Shown: positions 1 through 8,687, counted from the stretch's first letter. The stretch is DNA of 59,331 nucleotides from JAQVIJ01 sp041287365 (GCA_041287365.1 JBEULL010000013.1:1-59331), one strand, 5' to 3'. Notes: generated from the sequence alone by a model not told the origin. Made by a program: numbers and translations.

Positions 1-41
1 CCAAAAATTGTTCTTTTGCCTGATAGCTGCGTTGCTTGTCA

Positions 42-84
42 GCGAAAAATGCTCACATACGAAGAGTATGCTTAGCTTTTTCGC
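42..84. repeat. Long imperfect inverted repeat in the 5' edge spacer
   Basis: Arms GCGAAAAATGCT (42-53) and AGCTTTTTCGC (74-84) pair almost perfectly. Inside them CATAC (56-60) pairs with GTATG (66-70) around a 5-nt loop. The surrounding 1-134 segment ends in TTTTGAGACTTCCC, whose reverse complement recurs exactly at 31679-31692. This looks like an interspersed hairpin repeat rather than a terminator for a visible gene, because the gene to its left is outside the window. The family is not recognised with certainty. Confidence 0.5.
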
Positions 85-159
85 CTTCTCGCGCCTTGCT
101 ATTCAACAAAACTCCTAATTTTTGAGACTTCCCATATGTTGATTCAAGGAGAGACTGTC

Positions 160-1035
160 ATGGAAAACTTCAGTGATTACAAAAACGACGAAGGGTTTTT
201 GTTCGAGATCATAAACGCCGTGCCATCCGGCATCTTCGTAACAGACATAGAGCACAACATTCTGCTCATCAACAAAGGCGCTGCATCCATAGTGGGCAAG
301 ACGCCGGGAGAGTGTTTTGACCGCAAATGCAGCGAGATATTCAATACCAATATGTGCGGTACAGAGAAATGCGCCTGTGTCATCGCCACAGAAACCGATG
401 AGGTGTGCCACGGCCAGACGATCCTCAAACACAACGGCAAGGAAATCCCCATAGAATACGCTGCCAGACCCCTCAAAAACCACGAAGGCCGCATTGTGGG
501 GTGTGTGGAACACTTCGTTGACATATCCGAACGACTCGAACGGGAACAACTGATTCAAAAGCAACAGGAGGAGCTCCTTCACAAACAGGAAGAGGATATC
601 CGCCACCTGCAAAATGAGGTGCTCGAACTCTCCACGCCGGTCATAGAACTCTGGGAAGGCGTTCTGGCCCTACCTCTCATCGGCACATTGGATAGTCACA
701 GGGCGCGTATGGCTATGGAGCGCCTGCTGGAGACCATAGAAAAGACCCGTGCGCCCTTTGTCATCATCGACATCACCGGTGTGCCGACGGTGGATACCGA
801 GGTGGCCAACCGGCTCCTTCAGACCGTTGACGCCACAAGACTCATGGGAAGCGAGGCAATTCTTACTGGCATCTCACCGCACATCGCCCTGACCATGGCA
901 CACCTTGGCGTGAATATGACAACCATAACCGTGCGCAGCCGAATGAGCGATGCCCTGCACCTGGCCCTCATGGAGATACAGAAAAGAAAAGCTAATATGA
1001 ATACCATCAAAAACGGGAATATTCAGCAGGATTGA
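160..1035 (+). CDS. RsbR-like stressosome protein, PAS sensor plus STAS domain
   Basis: Start chosen at ATG 160 because AAGGAG lies 8 nt upstream; an earlier in-frame ATG at 136 has no ribosome site. The 291-residue product has an N-terminal PAS domain (about 10-115), a charged coiled coil (about 120-160) and a C-terminal STAS domain (about 165-280). RsbR proteins carry a variable sensor on a STAS domain and form the stressosome core with RsbS; RsbT phosphorylates the STAS threonines. Candidate sites are the threonines in VPTVDTEVA and in LTGISPH. The PAS domain has a cysteine-rich stretch (CSEIFNTNMCGTEKCAC) that could sense redox state or metal; that is inference. First gene of a tightly packed operon with rsbS-, rsbT- and rsbX-like genes. 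Confidence 0.85.
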   Translation: MENFSDYKNDEGFLFEIINAVPSGIFVTDIEHNILLINKGAASIVGKTPGECFDRKCSEIFNTNMCGTEKCACVIATETDEVCHGQTILKHNGKEIPIEYAARPLKNHEGRIVGCVEHFVDISERLEREQLIQKQQEELLHKQEEDIRHLQNEVLELSTPVIELWEGVLALPLIGTLDSHRARMAMERLLETIEKTRAPFVIIDITGVPTVDTEVANRLLQTVDATRLMGSEAILTGISPHIALTMAHLGVNMTTITVRSRMSDALHLALMEIQKRKANMNTIKNGNIQQD

Positions 1036-1040
1036 GCGAC

Positions 1041-1385
1041 ATGGAGCCCTTTTCCATCTTTTCACTCGGAGATATCCTGATGGTCTCTATTCAGGAAGAG
1101 ATAGATGATGCAAGTATAGAACGCCTCCTTCAGCGACTTGGCAATCAGGTTTCAAAAAATAAGGCCAGAGCGGTAATTATAGACATGCACGAAGTGGAGG
1201 TCATGGACACATTTCTTGCCGAACACATCGAAGGTCTTGTCTCTTTTCTACACATGCTAAGGTCCCGAGTCGTGGTGGCAGGTATTCAGGTACCGGTCGC
1301 CCTCACACTGATAGACTTCAATATCCGGCTCAAAAATGTAGAATTCGCCCTGGATATGGAGCAGGCTCTCTCGAGATTGCGATGA
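1041..1385 (+). CDS. RsbS-like STAS-domain stressosome protein
   Basis: A 114-residue single STAS domain. ATG at 1041 is preferred over TTG at 1032, which overlaps the end of the upstream gene and has no room for a ribosome site. RsbS co-assembles with RsbR and holds RsbT until phosphorylated. The usual phospho-serine position falls in the segment EVEVMDTFLAEHI, where the residue appears to be Thr; this is an alignment by eye. It lies 5 nt after the RsbR-like gene and its stop overlaps the start of the RsbT-like gene (1382-1385), the classical R-S-T order. Confidence 0.82.
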   Translation: MEPFSIFSLGDILMVSIQEEIDDASIERLLQRLGNQVSKNKARAVIIDMHEVEVMDTFLAEHIEGLVSFLHMLRSRVVVAGIQVPVALTLIDFNIRLKNVEFALDMEQALSRLR

Positions 1386-1810
1386 ACAACACTTCAGCGG
1401 CCACAGCCAGTCAGCGCATATGCGCGGCCGTCACTCCTGCAAACAGCCTCAGCAGAATCAGGACAAAGGCCAGGACCCTCTTCAACTCCCTGCATATTCA
1501 GAAACAGCCTATAACCGAGCTGCTGACCATCATAAACGAACTGGGCGGAAATATCTTGAGACACGCCGGCAGGGGTGAAATCTGCGTGGAGGTGATAACA
1601 CAGGCAGGAAGGCTGGGTTTCAGGATAGTGGCAACCGACTCAGGCCCTGGCATAGCTGATATAAAAAAGGCCAGTCAGCCAGGATTTTCCGAGGACAACG
1701 GGCTTGGCCTGGGGCTTTCAGGTATCACCAATCTATCGGACAAGGTTCAAGTCGACAATCTACTTCCACACGGCACACGAGTCGAGGTCATAAAGTGGCT
1801 ATCGCCGTGA
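1382..1810 (+). CDS. RsbT-like serine/threonine-protein kinase
   Basis: A 142-residue GHKL/HATPase_c_2 domain. The N box is NELGGNILRHAG, the G1 box is DSGPGI and the later glycine-rich box is NGLGLGLSG, so all the ATP-binding elements are present. RsbT-type kinases phosphorylate the STAS domains of RsbS and RsbR and then leave the complex to activate a downstream partner. The ATG overlaps the rsbS-like stop by 4 nt and the gene overlaps the next one by 16 nt, which implies translational coupling. No sigma-B-type factor or RsbU-like target is visible, so the output is unknown; the kinase-like gene at 2949 is one candidate. Confidence 0.85.
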   Translation: MNNTSAATASQRICAAVTPANSLSRIRTKARTLFNSLHIQKQPITELLTIINELGGNILRHAGRGEICVEVITQAGRLGFRIVATDSGPGIADIKKASQPGFSEDNGLGLGLSGITNLSDKVQVDNLLPHGTRVEVIKWLSP

Positions 1811-2958
1811 CACAGTTCACAACAGAAAGAATGAATGCAGGCAATGGGCCTGAGAACAGCGAAATGCAGCAGATTAGAAACGGCATGCCTTTCGTATGGC
1901 ATGAGCTCCCTGTAAGCACACCCAAGGATGTAGCCATAGCCAGACAGCTGGCAGGCATAGCCGCTGAACAGCTTTTCGTATCTCACAGTCGCAGGCAGGA
2001 AGCGGTCCTCATAGCCAGCGAGCTAGCCCAAAACCACCTGGCGCATAACACGCAAAACGGCATGATACGCATAAACGGCATGTTCCTGAACCAAATACCT
2101 GTCATGACCATAGCAAGCCTCGATGAAGGCCCAGGCATTCCCAATGTGGAACAGGCCATGGAAGACGGCTTCAGCACCTCCGGAGGCCTGGGAATAGGCC
2201 TTGGGACAGTGAAACGCCTGTCGAACCGGTTTCATATCTGTTCCATGCAATTCGGGCTCTCTCCATGTCCTCGCCTGCCTGTTTATAAAAACTATGCCAC
2301 GATAGCCTCCGCCACCATCGCAGAAAATCCTTCGAATACACTCGACATACCGAAGGCTTCCTCGCTTCATGTCTCGGCCCTTGTCCGGCCCTGTCTGGGT
2401 CAGACGCAATCCGGAGACGCAGTATGTCTTCAAGACGATGGCTCTTTCTGCCGCATAGCCCTCATAGATGCCACAGGCCATGGGGAAATAGCGGCGGGAA
2501 TAGCCCGTAACGCAGTTCAGATGCTGGAAAACCTACCGGTGAGTCACGAACCAGATCAGGTCATTGAGGCACTGAACTCAACATTGTCCGGTTCCAACGG
2601 GGCATCCGTGCAGGTACTATCCATAAATTACAGATTGAAAAAGATACTGGCCGGAGGCGTGGGAAACGTGGCATGCGCCATATATTCTGCCGGCAAGGGC
2701 CATGTTGTTGTCCCTCGGCCAGGACTTGTGGGCAACATTCACACAAACATAGGCCAGACTCCCATTCAGATGACTGCGGTCAATGAAATCGCAGAAGACC
2801 TGCTGATCGTGATGCACTCAGACGGCGTTATTCATGTACCGGACCTGACGGATTATCTGTCAACCCGCTCATCCGCCGCCATCTGGTCACAGATTCTGTT
2901 TCAGCCAAAAAACATGCCCCTGGACGACTCCTCACTGGTGGTATCGAGATGGACGTGA
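1795..2958 (+). CDS. RsbT-like ATPase domain fused to SpoIIE/RsbX-type PP2C phosphatase
   Basis: GTG start at 1795 with GAGG 7 nt upstream, inside the end of the previous gene. The 387-residue product has an N-terminal HATPase domain (about 40-150; SELAQNHLAHN, DEGPGIPN, GGLGIGLG) and a C-terminal PP2C/SpoIIE-like domain (about 190-385) with GDAVCLQDDG, DATGHGEIAAG and HSDGVIHV. RsbX-type phosphatases reset the stressosome by removing phosphate from RsbS and RsbR. Having a second RsbT-like module on the phosphatase would place kinase-like binding and phosphatase activity in one chain. The role is inferred from operon order and motifs. Confidence 0.82.
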   Translation: MAIAVTQFTTERMNAGNGPENSEMQQIRNGMPFVWHELPVSTPKDVAIARQLAGIAAEQLFVSHSRRQEAVLIASELAQNHLAHNTQNGMIRINGMFLNQIPVMTIASLDEGPGIPNVEQAMEDGFSTSGGLGIGLGTVKRLSNRFHICSMQFGLSPCPRLPVYKNYATIASATIAENPSNTLDIPKASSLHVSALVRPCLGQTQSGDAVCLQDDGSFCRIALIDATGHGEIAAGIARNAVQMLENLPVSHEPDQVIEALNSTLSGSNGASVQVLSINYRLKKILAGGVGNVACAIYSAGKGHVVVPRPGLVGNIHTNIGQTPIQMTAVNEIAEDLLIVMHSDGVIHVPDLTDYLSTRSSAAIWSQILFQPKNMPLDDSSLVVSRWT

Positions 2959-4307
2959 ATCGGCTGCATGTACTGACCCTGGTGGTGAAAAGACAGGGGG
3001 ATATTCCAAAGGTGCGCATGAAAAGCAAGCTCCTGTGCCATATCTGCGGCTTGAACCGTATCGCCACCACGCAGGTGGCTGTATCTGCATCCGAGATGAG
3101 CCGCTGGATGATTCGCATGTCCGGAACCGGCACAGTCACGCTGAGCATTCTCTGCTGCAAGGAAAGCGCAAAAAACAATATACCGGCGACACGAGCACAA
3201 AGCGGCATAGAACTTCTTTTTCAAAGTAAAAGGTTGTGCGATGCAGCCAATATGAAAGACGACGCATGCCCTACGGACATGACAGCCTTAAACAAGACGC
3301 CTGTAATCAATGGGCTCAAGAAGGTGCTGGATGAGGTCGACATAACCGGCGAAACAGACGACAGCCCCCTTGAAATCAGGGCCGTCAAATGGGGTATTCA
3401 TAAATCGTGGGAGGAAATACAAAAAAAAGAGGCCTTCTTCAGAAACGAACTGTTTCGAGACACGGAAGAATCCTACATGGAAAATCTGCGTCTCAAACAC
3501 GAAGAGGTGCTGCGGCTGCTGGAGCAGACCAGTCTGCAAAACCACCAGCTCGACCGAATGAACGCTGAGCTTCTGCAACTCAGTCAGGACATGGAGGCCA
3601 TGGCCAGAGAACACTCCACCATACAGATGGCGCTGCGTATAGCGGACCGCATTCGAAACCCCGTAATGGTGATAGGCGGACTCATCTCAACAATTCTGAA
3701 AAAAGACCCTGCATTAACGGACAACACCCGGCAAAAACTTGAAGTAATCCAAAAGGCCGTTCAGGAACTCTCTGATTTCGTAAAGAACTTCGAGGAGTTG
3801 GCCGCAAAGGAGATTCGTTCGTTCACGAAAGATGACCTCAAAAAGATCATCTCGGAAGTCATAACCACATGGCAATCGGGGCTGACCAAAAAAGACATAA
3901 AACTTGTGACAGACATTCCACAGGAACCGCTGGAGATCATGGCAAACAAACGCGTCCTGAAGACCGCTTTCATACACATTCTCAGAAATGCGCTGGAGGC
4001 ATCGCCCGAACACGGCACTATTCAAATCAAACTACTACGCCGAGAGGGAAGGCCATCTATCATCATCTGTGACAAGGGCCCAGGTATTCCTCCGGAGATA
4101 AAAGAGAAACTCTTTACAAAGCCCGTCACCACCAAGCCCAGCGGCACAGGGCTCGGTCTTTTTCTGGTCAAAGAGATACTGGAAGAGCATCAAGGGGATA
4201 TTCTCATCGAAAGTGAACCAGGCCAAGGCACCTGTGTAACCTGCACATTTCCTGTGAGATGGAAGGAAAAACGTGAGGGCAAGGCGGAAGACAGCATACT
4301 GCCTTGA
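2949..4307 (+). CDS. Histidine kinase-like protein with degenerate RsbT-like N-terminus, lacking the H-box His
   Basis: A 452-residue protein overlapping the RsbX-like gene by 10 nt. Residues about 40-70 (SASEMSRWMIRMSGTG) resemble the N-box region of RsbT but lack the Mg-binding Asn. A coiled coil (about 150-222) leads to a dimerisation segment reading IADRIRNPVMVIGG, where histidine kinases normally have HExRNP; the His position is Asp233. The C-terminal ATPase is intact: HILRNALEAS, CDKGPGIPPE and GTGLGLFLVKEI. It may act as a phosphatase, as a scaffold or on another residue; autophosphorylation on His looks impossible. It is presumably the operon's output or an accessory sensor. Confidence 0.75.
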   Translation: MDVNRLHVLTLVVKRQGDIPKVRMKSKLLCHICGLNRIATTQVAVSASEMSRWMIRMSGTGTVTLSILCCKESAKNNIPATRAQSGIELLFQSKRLCDAANMKDDACPTDMTALNKTPVINGLKKVLDEVDITGETDDSPLEIRAVKWGIHKSWEEIQKKEAFFRNELFRDTEESYMENLRLKHEEVLRLLEQTSLQNHQLDRMNAELLQLSQDMEAMAREHSTIQMALRIADRIRNPVMVIGGLISTILKKDPALTDNTRQKLEVIQKAVQELSDFVKNFEELAAKEIRSFTKDDLKKIISEVITTWQSGLTKKDIKLVTDIPQEPLEIMANKRVLKTAFIHILRNALEASPEHGTIQIKLLRREGRPSIIICDKGPGIPPEIKEKLFTKPVTTKPSGTGLGLFLVKEILEEHQGDILIESEPGQGTCVTCTFPVRWKEKREGKAEDSILP

Positions 4308-4338
4308 CAGCAGCCTCACCAAACCCCATAATTATTTC

Positions 4339-4731
4339 ATGAGCAATCTGAATTTTCTGGAATACATAGCGGAGCAGCGCATTCAGGAGGCCATGCAACG
4401 CGGAGAGTTCGACAATCTACAGGGAAAGGGGCGTCCCATTGAATACGAAGACGATTCCTTTGTGCCGCCCGACCTGCGCATGGCATACAAAATACTTAAA
4501 AACGCTGGTTATCTGCCACCCGAACTGGAAACAGCCAGAGAGATCCGCAGCACTATGGATATGATAGAACATCTTTCCACAGAGGAAGAACGCTACCGGC
4601 AGATCAACAAACTCAATCTCCTCATCACAAAGATGAACATGATGCGCCGCACCAAGGTCTGTCTGGAGACAGACCAGGTCTATTACCGAAAGATCGTGGA
4701 GCGTGTGAAGGTCAGACGCAAAGCCTCATAA
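4339..4731 (+). CDS. DUF1992 family protein (DnaJ-homologue subfamily C member 28-like)
   Basis: The 130-residue product begins MSNLNFLEYIAEQRIQEA and contains the family hallmark GEFDNLQGKGRPI followed by a helical charged region. I start it at ATG 4339; the open frame reaches back to 4273 inside the upstream kinase gene, but the extra residues do not look like the family. Members are small soluble proteins of unknown function. Its 3' end overlaps the convergent FmdE-type gene by 20 nt. Confidence 0.8.
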   Translation: MSNLNFLEYIAEQRIQEAMQRGEFDNLQGKGRPIEYEDDSFVPPDLRMAYKILKNAGYLPPELETAREIRSTMDMIEHLSTEEERYRQINKLNLLITKMNMMRRTKVCLETDQVYYRKIVERVKVRRKAS

Positions 4732-5230
4732 AGCAATCCAGACAATAGGGCTTGCCTTCGTAGAGCCTGGCCTTGATCTCCATGGTGCGCTCCTTGCAAG
4801 AGGCACACTCCACAGACTTCATGATGCGAGCCTTGGGCGGAAGCTCATATTTAGGTTCACTGACCTGAAAAAGCTCGTCAACTGGTGCGGTCAGTATGTG
4901 TTCCTGCCATTGTTCGCGATTCATGCCTTCTAGCATGGCCCCCTTGAACACCACACGCACACCCTTGCCAGAATGGCGTTCAAAAAAACTAAAGGCCATC
5001 TTACCCACATCCCGATATAGGAGATTACCCTTACCGAAGGTGCAGCCGGTCAACACCTGTACCGCATCCACGCCGCAGGCATCGTTTTCCGTTATACAAA
5101 CCAGTTCCTCATCCTTGGAAAAATGCAAGTCCATAGCCTGTTTGGCCGCCTCACACGCCCTAAAACCTATGGCAAGCCCTGGACAGGCATGACCATGAAA
5201 CTCTATACAACGTTGCCAATCACTCTGCAT
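4712..5230 (-). CDS. FmdE family protein with C-terminal zinc ribbon
   Basis: A 172-residue protein preceded by GGAGGTG 7 nt from ATG. The N-terminal FmdE domain has the family signature FHGHACPGL (residues 11-19) and ENDACGVDAVQVLTGCTFGKGN, with conserved cysteines that probably bind metal. A CASC...CLDC zinc ribbon closes the protein. FmdE is named from molybdenum formylmethanofuran dehydrogenase operons, but stand-alone copies in anaerobic bacteria have no proven role. It may relate to Mo/W pterin enzymes such as the formate dehydrogenase in this window; that link is inference. It lies downstream of eno on the same strand. Confidence 0.85.
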   Translation of the reverse strand: MQSDWQRCIEFHGHACPGLAIGFRACEAAKQAMDLHFSKDEELVCITENDACGVDAVQVLTGCTFGKGNLLYRDVGKMAFSFFERHSGKGVRVVFKGAMLEGMNREQWQEHILTAPVDELFQVSEPKYELPPKARIMKSVECASCKERTMEIKARLYEGKPYCLDCFMRLCV

Positions 5231-5257
5231 TTACACACCTCCAAGTTAGAGACATAG

Positions 5258-5278
5258 AGGGGCAAGGCCTTTGCCCCT
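5258..5278 (-). terminator. Possible eno/fmdE intergenic hairpin with a competing fold
   Basis: AGGGGCAA (5258-5265) pairs with TTGCCCCT (5271-5278) around a 5-nt loop. In minus-strand RNA a segment just upstream (GCAAGGC) could instead pair with GCCTTGC inside the hairpin. No U-tract follows, so simple intrinsic termination is not obvious. It lies between the eno stop and the FmdE gene and could be an attenuator or a processing site. Confidence 0.35.
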
Positions 5279-5334
5279 GCGCCTTGCTGTCCTGCGTGGC
5301 ATTAAATCAACTCAAGCAATACCCCACGCATAAA

Positions 5335-6609
5335 TTACAGCTCGAACGGCGATTTGAACACCGCCGCCACACCCAGTTCGTTTTCGATCTCCAACAGCCG
5401 GTTATACTTGGCTATGCGCTCACTTCTGCACACAGAACCTGTCTTGATCTGGCAGCCGTCCATTGCAACGGTGAAATCAGCGATAAAATCGTCCTCCGTT
5501 TCGCCTGAGCGATGTGAAACCACGAAGTCCCAGCCGGCGGTTCTGCACATACGGATGGCATTGATCGTCTCACTCACCGTTCCGATCTGATTGAGCTTTA
5601 TGAGCACGGAGTTGGCTGTCCCTTCTATGATGCCACGCCTGACAAACTCCGGATTAGTGACAAAGATATCGTCTCCAACCACCTGTATCTGGTCCCCTAG
5701 ACGTTTCGTCATGAGCTGAAAACCATCCCAATCGTTCTCGGCCAGACCATCTTCGATGGAAATAATCGGATATTTCTGAATCCATTCCGCCATCAAATCC
5801 ACCATCTCTTCCGATGTCTTTTCTCCGCCACCCGAACGATCGAGAACATATTTGCCGTCTTTGTAAAAGGAGCTGGCAGCGATGTCCAGGGCAATGGCCA
5901 TATCCTCGCCAGGCACGTAACCGGCCTTTTCAATGGCCTGTACGATGAGCTCGCAGGGCTCTTCATTACTGGTGAGATTGGGTGCAAATCCGCCCTCATC
6001 CCCCACTGCTGTAGAATAACCCTTGGATTTCAAAATTGATTTCAAACTATGAAAGGTCTCTGCGCAGTACCTCAAGGCCTCTGCAAAACTGAGGGCGCCT
6101 ATGGGCATGATCATGAATTCCTGAAAATCCACATTGGAGTCGGCGTGCTTCCCCCCGTTCAACACATTCATCATGGGTATCGGAATGCGATTGGCGCAAG
6201 GCCCACCCAGATAGGCATAGAGTGGAAGCCCCACACTGTTTGCCGCGGCCCTTGCCACAGCCATGGACACTGAAAGAATGGCATTGGCACCCAGCTTGTT
6301 CTTGTTGGGTGTGCCGTCCAGATCTATCATTATGAGGTCTATCTCCTGCTGAAGTGTGGCATCCATGCCCAAAAGCCTGGGGGCTATAACGTCCTCTACG
6401 TTGGAAACAGCCTTCAGCACGCCCTTGCCGAAGTAGCGGGACGAATCGCCGTCACGCAGTTCCACCGCCTCGTTTTCACCTGTGGAGGCGCCGGAAGGCA
6501 CGGAGGCTGTACCCACAGTGCCGTCTTCCAGAGTAACATATGTCCTGATAGTTGGATTACCCCTTGAATCCAGGATTTCAATGGCCTTGATTTCAGAAAT
6601 GGTGCTCAT
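5335..6609 (-). CDS. eno: Enolase (phosphopyruvate hydratase)
   Basis: A 424-residue, full-length enolase that converts 2-phosphoglycerate to phosphoenolpyruvate in glycolysis and gluconeogenesis. Visible signatures are EILDSRGNPT at the N-terminus, the loop SGASTGENEAVELRD, GDEGGFAPNL, the metal-binding SIEDGLAENDW and GDDIFVTN, and the C-terminal LIKLNQIGTVSET with SHRSGETEDD. AAGGAG precedes the ATG. It is divergent from pyk, the next enzyme of the pathway, across a 122-bp gap, so the two may share a control region. In an organism fixing CO2 through acetyl-CoA, enolase would run toward sugars. Confidence 0.97.
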   Translation of the reverse strand: MSTISEIKAIEILDSRGNPTIRTYVTLEDGTVGTASVPSGASTGENEAVELRDGDSSRYFGKGVLKAVSNVEDVIAPRLLGMDATLQQEIDLIMIDLDGTPNKNKLGANAILSVSMAVARAAANSVGLPLYAYLGGPCANRIPIPMMNVLNGGKHADSNVDFQEFMIMPIGALSFAEALRYCAETFHSLKSILKSKGYSTAVGDEGGFAPNLTSNEEPCELIVQAIEKAGYVPGEDMAIALDIAASSFYKDGKYVLDRSGGGEKTSEEMVDLMAEWIQKYPIISIEDGLAENDWDGFQLMTKRLGDQIQVVGDDIFVTNPEFVRRGIIEGTANSVLIKLNQIGTVSETINAIRMCRTAGWDFVVSHRSGETEDDFIADFTVAMDGCQIKTGSVCRSERIAKYNRLLEIENELGVAAVFKSPFEL

Positions 6610-6731
6610 GTCATTCTCCTTTTAATCAGCTCTTTTAATCAGCTGTGATTTATGGTTGTAGATGACTGCATTTTATGTTTAACTTATTGGAAGCAAAGGC
6701 CGAGGTCAAGTATAAAGTGAGGTTCCGGCAC

Positions 6732-8276
6732 ATGTTCAACTATCCCAGGACAAAAATCGTATGCACCATAGGCCCTGCCTCCAGTTCATTTGAGACCATC
6801 AAACAGCTCATTGAGGCGGGTATGACCATAGCCAGGCTGAACTTCGCTCACGGCTCATTTGAAGACCATGCCTCTATTGTAAAAAACATCAGACAGGCTG
6901 CTCATGAACTTCAAAGAAACGTAGCCATACTGTTGGACCTGCCTGGCCCCAAGATCCGCCTTGGCGGACTATCTCATGAGCCCCTTAGCGTGCATACCAA
7001 TGACGAACTATACCTGAGCATCGAACCAACGCCGCCTGAACCCTGCCTACCCCTTCAAATCAACGCTCGAATACGCAGCAATACTGGAAATGCCGCCGAC
7101 ATTCTCATGCAGGTACTGAAACCGAATCACATTATCTATATCAACGACGGCATGGTGCAGCTGGTAATAAAAGAGGTGCAGCCGCCTCTAATCCACTGCA
7201 AGGTACTGGTAGGTGGAGTACTGCTGTCTCACAAGGGGGTGAATCTACCCGGCGTGAATATGGACATCAGCGCCATTACAGACAGGGATCGCGAAGGTAT
7301 AGCCTTTGCCGCACAATACGCAGTGGATGCCGTCAGCCTATCTTTCGTACAGAATGCAAAGGATGTCCAAGAACTGCAAAACATTCTGAAAGGCCTTGAT
7401 TATGACCCCTTTATCATAGCCAAGATAGAACGGATGCAGGCCGTGGCTGACATAGAAGGCATTCTTGAAAAAGCGGACGGCATCATGGTGGCCCGAGGGG
7501 ACCTCGGAGTGGAAACACCCATAGAAGAGATGGCCATGGTGCAGAAAAAACTCATAACAAAGGCAAATGAGGCAGGAAAACCCGTAATTTTGGCCACACA
7601 GATGCTGGAATCCATGCTGCACAACCGAAGGCCCACACGGGCTGAGGCCACGGATGTGGCAAACGCCATTCTGGACGGCGCCGACTGCTTGATGCTTTCG
7701 GAGGAAACGGCCATAGGAGAATATCCGGTGGAGGCAGTCAGTATGATGACTGCCATAGCAAGGGCCACGGAAGGGGGAAATATATCTTACGCCCATAAGG
7801 CAGTACATTCGAATATGCTACATACAGCATGGTCGCATGATCAAAAACTGGCTGTGAAGGATATCATCTCCACCGGTGTTAAAAATGCGGTTGCACATCT
7901 ACAAGTGGCCGTTGTGATGATACCGACTCAAAGCGGGACGACGGTGAGGCGCATCTCCCGTCTAAGGCTACCGGTATGGCTGGCGGCATTTACAGACTCG
8001 GAAAAGTTATGCCGACGCCTGCTCTTCTCATGGGGTGCAGCCCCTTTTTATTTGAAAAGACTTCCGGAAAATTGGCCGAATTTTGCACAGCAAACAGTGA
8101 ATCGGCATGAATTGAAAGGGGAGTTTGTGATTCTGGTGCGAGGGCCCGCCATGCTCACTTCAAAGGAAAACAGGGCATCGCGAGAGAGACATGCAGGAGT
8201 GTACGGCACGGAAAAATCCGTTTCCCGCGCAGACCACGAGACATATCGTTTTGAGGTCATAAGGCTGAGACCCTGA
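6732..8276 (+). CDS. pyk: Pyruvate kinase
   Basis: I start at ATG 6732 (MFNYPRTKIVCTIGPAS), which has GTGAGG 9 nt upstream and begins at the family's usual N-terminus; the frame is open back to 6675. The product is 514 residues. Key motifs are the substrate and metal loop MVARGDLGVE, ATQMLESM, the RPTRAEATDVANAILDGADC block and LSEETAIGEYPVEAV. It transfers phosphate from PEP to ADP. The C-terminal domain (about 360-470) is present; the last 45 residues are basic and look unlike other pyruvate kinases I know. It is followed by the convergent PilZ gene. Confidence 0.95.
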   Translation: MFNYPRTKIVCTIGPASSSFETIKQLIEAGMTIARLNFAHGSFEDHASIVKNIRQAAHELQRNVAILLDLPGPKIRLGGLSHEPLSVHTNDELYLSIEPTPPEPCLPLQINARIRSNTGNAADILMQVLKPNHIIYINDGMVQLVIKEVQPPLIHCKVLVGGVLLSHKGVNLPGVNMDISAITDRDREGIAFAAQYAVDAVSLSFVQNAKDVQELQNILKGLDYDPFIIAKIERMQAVADIEGILEKADGIMVARGDLGVETPIEEMAMVQKKLITKANEAGKPVILATQMLESMLHNRRPTRAEATDVANAILDGADCLMLSEETAIGEYPVEAVSMMTAIARATEGGNISYAHKAVHSNMLHTAWSHDQKLAVKDIISTGVKNAVAHLQVAVVMIPTQSGTTVRRISRLRLPVWLAAFTDSEKLCRRLLFSWGAAPFYLKRLPENWPNFAQQTVNRHELKGEFVILVRGPAMLTSKENRASRERHAGVYGTEKSVSRADHETYRFEVIRLRP

Positions 8277-8285
8277 CTCATGGCG

Positions 8286-8687
8286 TCAGGAAGGTTCTTT
8301 TGGAAGCTCGTGATAGTTTATCTTGCCTTTTTCAACCAAATCGAGATAATAATGCCGAATCTGCTCCATAGCCGGTATCAGGGCGAAAAAGCTCCGATAC
8401 AGCTCGTAATAGGCCGCCTGCTCCTGAGAAAAGCGGACATGTACGAACTGCACACCCAGGTCGCCTGCACCCTCCTGCTGGTGTTGAATGTAACATTGAA
8501 GGGGTATGGCGCCGATTATGGGCAATTCCAACAAAAAATCGGTAACGATACCCTCGGCAAGGGGCTTGGATGAAAGGATACAGCAGCCGTCCCGTGAAAT
8601 ATCGCGAGTGTGACCCCAGAGATTATATTCAGGAAAATATACTCTAAGATGTATGGGGTATCTTTTTGTGGTTCTTCGTTCAGACAT
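8286..8687 (-). CDS. PilZ-domain protein (probable cyclic-di-GMP effector)
   Basis: A 133-residue protein with a PilZ domain at residues 1-105. It keeps the c-di-GMP signature: an N-terminal arginine cluster (ERRTTKRYP) followed about 25 residues later by DISRDGCCI, matching the RxxxR...(D/N)xSxxG pattern. The C-terminal 30 residues are helical. Stand-alone PilZ proteins usually pass c-di-GMP signals to motility or envelope processes. No adjacent partner suggests which; the window also holds chemotaxis genes and flagellin-sugar genes. Confidence 0.85.
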   Translation of the reverse strand: MSERRTTKRYPIHLRVYFPEYNLWGHTRDISRDGCCILSSKPLAEGIVTDFLLELPIIGAIPLQCYIQHQQEGAGDLGVQFVHVRFSQEQAAYYELYRSFFALIPAMEQIRHYYLDLVEKGKINYHELPKEPS

